A stretch of 25,329 nt of DNA from an uncultured Eubacteriales bacterium. Lineage in GTDB: Bacteria > Bacillota > Clostridia > Oscillospirales > Oscillospiraceae. The number at the start of each line of letters is the position of its first letter. Positions within the stretch are counted from its first letter, which is position 1. Positions 23,382 to 25,329 of this stretch are shown piece after piece. The notes beneath the pieces are model-generated. The model was not told the origin of the DNA. It did not search any database and saw nothing but the letters and a program-made list of their open reading frames with translations. The translations under genes and the position numbers were made by a program. The stretch spans positions 1 to 25,329 of the forward strand of contig URCK01000017.1 in the NCBI GenBank assembly GCA_900546295.1, given 5' to 3'.

Positions 23382-23819
23382 TTAGTCGTCCTTCTCTTCC
23401 TCGTCTTCCACAAGATCGGCGGGGTCAAACTCCAGCGTCGCGCCGCAGTTGGGGCACTCCACCTTGCCGTCTTCGAGCACGGAATCGTCGAAGAAGATCT
23501 CCTCCTCGCACTCGGGGCAGGTCGTGGCGTAGCACTCTTCCTCGTCGTCCTCGTCCTCATCCTCGTCATCCTCGTCGTCATAGTCGTCGAAGTCGTCCTC
23601 GTCGAAGATAACATCCTCCACGTCGCTCAGATCGTCGCTGATGACATCCAGCCCGTCGCCAAGCTCCATGACCTCGTCGGTCAGGTCTTCGACCTCGAGG
23701 GCGATCTCATCGAGAACGTCCACAATGGCGCGGAACAGCTTGCCCTCGTTGGAATCGGCACTGAGATTCATGCCTTCCATCAGGCCCTTGAGATACGCAA
23801 CTTTTTCAGAAATACCCAT
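23382..23819 (-). CDS. CD1247-like protein with acidic stretch and zinc ribbon
   Basis: A 145-residue protein. Residues 1-50 (MGISEKVAYLKGLMEGM, then DEIALEVEDL) match the CD1247 N-terminal domain known in Clostridia. Residues about 70-95 are almost entirely Asp/Glu. A C-terminal zinc ribbon carries CPEC and CPNC knuckles. Function is unknown; the helical N-terminus plus zinc ribbon suggests a nucleic-acid or ribosome-associated role, which is a guess. The start at 23819 has an AAGGAG-like site upstream. It lies 52 bases behind efp in the same direction, ending at a strong terminator, so co-transcription with efp is likely. Confidence 0.88.
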   Translation of the reverse strand: MGISEKVAYLKGLMEGMNLSADSNEGKLFRAIVDVLDEIALEVEDLTDEVMELGDGLDVISDDLSDVEDVIFDEDDFDDYDDEDDEDEDEDDEEECYATTCPECEEEIFFDDSVLEDGKVECPNCGATLEFDPADLVEDEEEKDD

Positions 23820-23871
23820 CGTAAAACTCCTTTCTTCAACCGGAACTACGATCATCCTGTGATGGTTTTGC

Positions 23872-24438
23872 TTACTTGGAACGGCCGATATACTCGCCCG
23901 TGCGGGTGTCGATCTGGATCTTGTCGCCGATGTTGATGAACAGAGGGACTCTGATCTCCGCGCCGGTCTCGAGCGTGGCGGGCTTGAGGGTGTTGGTCGC
24001 GGTGTTGCCGGCCAGACCCGGCTCGGTGTCGGTGACCTCGAGGTCAACGAAGTTGGGGGGCTCCACGCCGAAGACATTGCCCTTGATGGAGAGGATCATG
24101 CACATGGTGTTCTCCTTGACGAAGCGGAACGCATCGCCGAGCATGTCGCGGTTCAGGGGGACCATGTCGTAGGTCTCCTGATCCATGAAGTAGTAGAGAT
24201 CGCCGTCGTTGTAGCTGTACTCCATGTTCTTGCGCTCGATGGCGACTTCCTCAAACTTCGCCGTGGGGTTGAAAGAGGTCTCGGTCACGCCGCCGGTGAC
24301 GACGTTCTTCATCTTGGTGCGCACAAAGGCCGCGCCCTTACCGGGCTTGACGTGCTGGAACTCGACGACCTGATAGTACTTGCCCTCCATCTCGAATACT
24401 TTACCGTTTCTGAATTCACCAGCGGTAATCGTTGCCAT
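23872..24438 (-). CDS. efp: Translation elongation factor P
   Basis: A 188-residue protein, the standard EF-P length. It binds the ribosome and relieves stalling at proline runs. The KOW-like domain I includes KPGKGAAFVR with K34 at the loop tip, the position that is modified in other bacteria. The two OB domains follow, with EVTDTEPG and the C-terminal IGDKIQIDTRTGEYIGR. The flanking Pro resembles the Bacillus-type loop; no EpmA is in view. Start ATG at 24438 with AGGAGG upstream; a longer frame upstream is rejected since it reads through the leader. First gene of a two-gene operon. Confidence 0.98.
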   Translation of the reverse strand: MATITAGEFRNGKVFEMEGKYYQVVEFQHVKPGKGAAFVRTKMKNVVTGGVTETSFNPTAKFEEVAIERKNMEYSYNDGDLYYFMDQETYDMVPLNRDMLGDAFRFVKENTMCMILSIKGNVFGVEPPNFVDLEVTDTEPGLAGNTATNTLKPATLETGAEIRVPLFINIGDKIQIDTRTGEYIGRSK

Positions 24439-24514
24439 AACTGTTTCCTCCTGTATTCCCGAGGGCAGGATCGCTACCCTCAAATTCACAAAATTCCGGT
24501 TCTAAACCTATGGT

Positions 24515-24543
24515 ATTTTACCGCATATAGTGCGGCAATGCAA
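24515..24543 (-). promoter_or_regulatory. efp promoter with palindromic spacer
   Basis: On minus: TTGCAT (24543-24538), 17-base spacer, TAAAAT (24520-24515). The spacer contains CCGCA and TGCGG inverted arms (24521-24525 and 24531-24535), which could be an operator. The leader contains GAGGG...CCCTC arms (about 24460-24482). Confidence 0.6.
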
Positions 24544-24565
24544 GTGTTTTTCTTGATATTGTGCT

Positions 24566-25093
24566 TTATTTTTCTAAATTCCCATTCTTCTTGCGCGCAT
24601 CGTGCGCGCTTTTCCGCTTGAACGGTTCTTGCAGCGCGTGCAGCACATGGTTCCACGCGCCGTCCGGCCCGCCCTTCGGCTCGACCATCAGCATCAGAAC
24701 GCCGCTGCGCCGCGCGCCGAGCGCATCGGTCAGCAGCTTGTCGCCGAGCATCGCCGTCTCCTCCGCGCGCGCGCCGTAGCGCGCCATCGCCTCGCGAAAG
24801 CCGCGCGTGCCGGGCTTTCCCGCATGACCCACATAGCCAATGCCGAGCGGCTTGCAGAACTTCTCCACGCGAACGCCGCTGCGGTTATTTGAGAGGATCG
24901 CAAACGTGATCCCCGCCGCCTGCAGGCCGTCGATCCACTTCTTGATCGTTTCGTCCGGCTCGCTCTGCTTTTTCGGCGCGAGCGTAAAGTCAAGGTCCGA
25001 GAGCAGCAGCTTCACGCCCTGCTTCATCAAAAAATCCGCCGTCACATCCGTATAATCGTCAAATACCCACTGCGGGCAAAGTAGACCGGGCAT
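24566..25093 (-). CDS. yqeG: YqeG-family HAD phosphatase
   Basis: A 175-residue HAD superfamily (IIIA) phosphatase conserved in Firmicutes. Motif I is D33-L-D35-F-T-L, motif II is LSNN (68-71, with RSG), and motif IV is GDKLLTD (117-123). The N-terminus (PQWVFDDYTDVTADFL) is typical of YqeG. In other Firmicutes it lies near ribosome-assembly and shikimate genes; the substrate is not well known. A ribosome binding site GGGGG is 6 bases before the ATG. No clear terminator was seen in the short gap to the efp promoter. Confidence 0.94.
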   Translation of the reverse strand: MPGLLCPQWVFDDYTDVTADFLMKQGVKLLLSDLDFTLAPKKQSEPDETIKKWIDGLQAAGITFAILSNNRSGVRVEKFCKPLGIGYVGHAGKPGTRGFREAMARYGARAEETAMLGDKLLTDALGARRSGVLMLMVEPKGGPDGAWNHVLHALQEPFKRKSAHDARKKNGNLEK

Positions 25094-25126
25094 AGCTGTC
25101 CCCCAAAGCTCATAATGTATATTGCT

Positions 25127-25155
25127 ATTATACGCGCTTCGCGCGCGTTACACAA
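25127..25155 (-). promoter_or_regulatory. yqeG promoter
   Basis: On minus: TTGTGT (25155-25150), 17-base spacer, TATAAT (25132-25127). The spacer is a GC-rich near-palindrome (GCGCGCTTCGCGCGC). The -35 overlaps the probable ribosome binding site of the divergent partial gene. Confidence 0.6.
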
Positions 25156-25167
25156 GGGGGAATCGTT

Positions 25168-25329
25168 CTGACGACCTATCTTGCCATCACACCTGCCGCG
25201 CTCGCGCGCTTCCCCGCGCCGCCTTCGCTGCCGCTTGTCCACGTCGCCTACGCCATCGATGCAGGCGGCGCACTCACGCGCGCAAGCGCCGGTCCGCCGC
25301 CGCAGGGCGGACTGATGGGGCTTTCCGAC
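25168..25329 (+). CDS. Partial gene, unrecognised, runs off the right edge
   Basis: An open frame of 54 codons to the window end, beginning TTYLAITPAALARF and reaching GGLMGLSD. No stop occurs and codon use (GCC, CTT, CGC, GGC) fits the neighbours. The best start is a CTG at 25168, 7 bases after AAGGGGG; no ATG, GTG or TTG is suitably placed, the first in-frame ATG being at 25314. I do not recognise the family. It is divergent from yqeG. Confidence 0.5.
   Translation, partial: MTTYLAITPAALARFPAPPSLPLVHVAYAIDAGGALTRASAGPPPQGGLMGLSD

Noticed and set aside
23530..23610. Repetitive cctcgtcgtc-type stretch
   Set aside because: It encodes the Asp/Glu run of the CD1247-like protein and needs no other explanation.

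Overview
The window reads as chromosomal DNA of a GC-rich, Gram-positive anaerobe of the Clostridia, most like the gut Oscillospiraceae (Flavonifractor/Intestinimonas/Dysosmobacter type). The pointers are strong AGGAGG ribosome binding sites, an S-layer-homology (SLH) anchored enzyme, a BMP-type lipoprotein transporter, a CD1247-like protein beside efp, and a YqeG phosphatase. The genus assignment is inference. No rRNA, tRNA, CRISPR array, insertion sequence or phage gene was seen.

The main block (about 0.1-19.7 kb) is a purine catabolism locus. It holds an exported SLH-anchored 5'-nucleotidase (minus strand) and, divergent from it, a dihydropyrimidinase-type amidohydrolase (HyuA/YgeZ-like) followed by a small membrane protein and an acyltransferase. 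Then come two fold-type II PLP enzymes (a threonine synthase-like protein and a 493-residue unassigned one) and a YheO-type regulator, all on minus. Divergent from the regulator are YgeY (M20 hydrolase), YgeW (knotted carbamoyltransferase) and carbamate kinase. A BMP-family nucleoside/purine ABC importer (lipoprotein, double ATPase, two permeases) and an 8-oxoguanine deaminase/SsnA-like amidohydrolase complete it. The yge/ssnA/arcC set is known from E. coli and from gut anaerobes that ferment purines and urate. A coherent reading is: release nucleosides outside the cell, import them, deaminate, open the ring, and recover ATP from a carbamoyl group through YgeW and carbamate kinase. Xanthine dehydrogenase, YgfK and a recognisable YgeX are not in the window.

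From 19.7 to 21.9 kb lie a 95-residue macrodomain-like remnant, an RluA-family pseudouridine synthase, and a minus-strand redox pair: a NifX-like/Cys-rich/thioredoxin fusion whose stop overlaps the start of a 65-residue protein with the CxC...CxC...CHC pattern of ferredoxin:thioredoxin reductase catalytic subunits. This pair is the most unusual protein-level feature.

From 22.1 to 25.3 kb are a small exported or membrane-anchored protein with a CPBP-type membrane protease (more AT-rich codon use), the CD1247-like zinc-ribbon protein and elongation factor P on minus, YqeG on minus, and the 5' end of an unrecognised gene running off the right edge.

Notable regulatory features include a probable ATA start codon for the YheO-type regulator, a 19-bp perfect palindrome in its leader, a run of strong hairpins between ygeY and ygeW, and two intrinsic terminators placed directly in front of ribosome binding sites inside the cluster.
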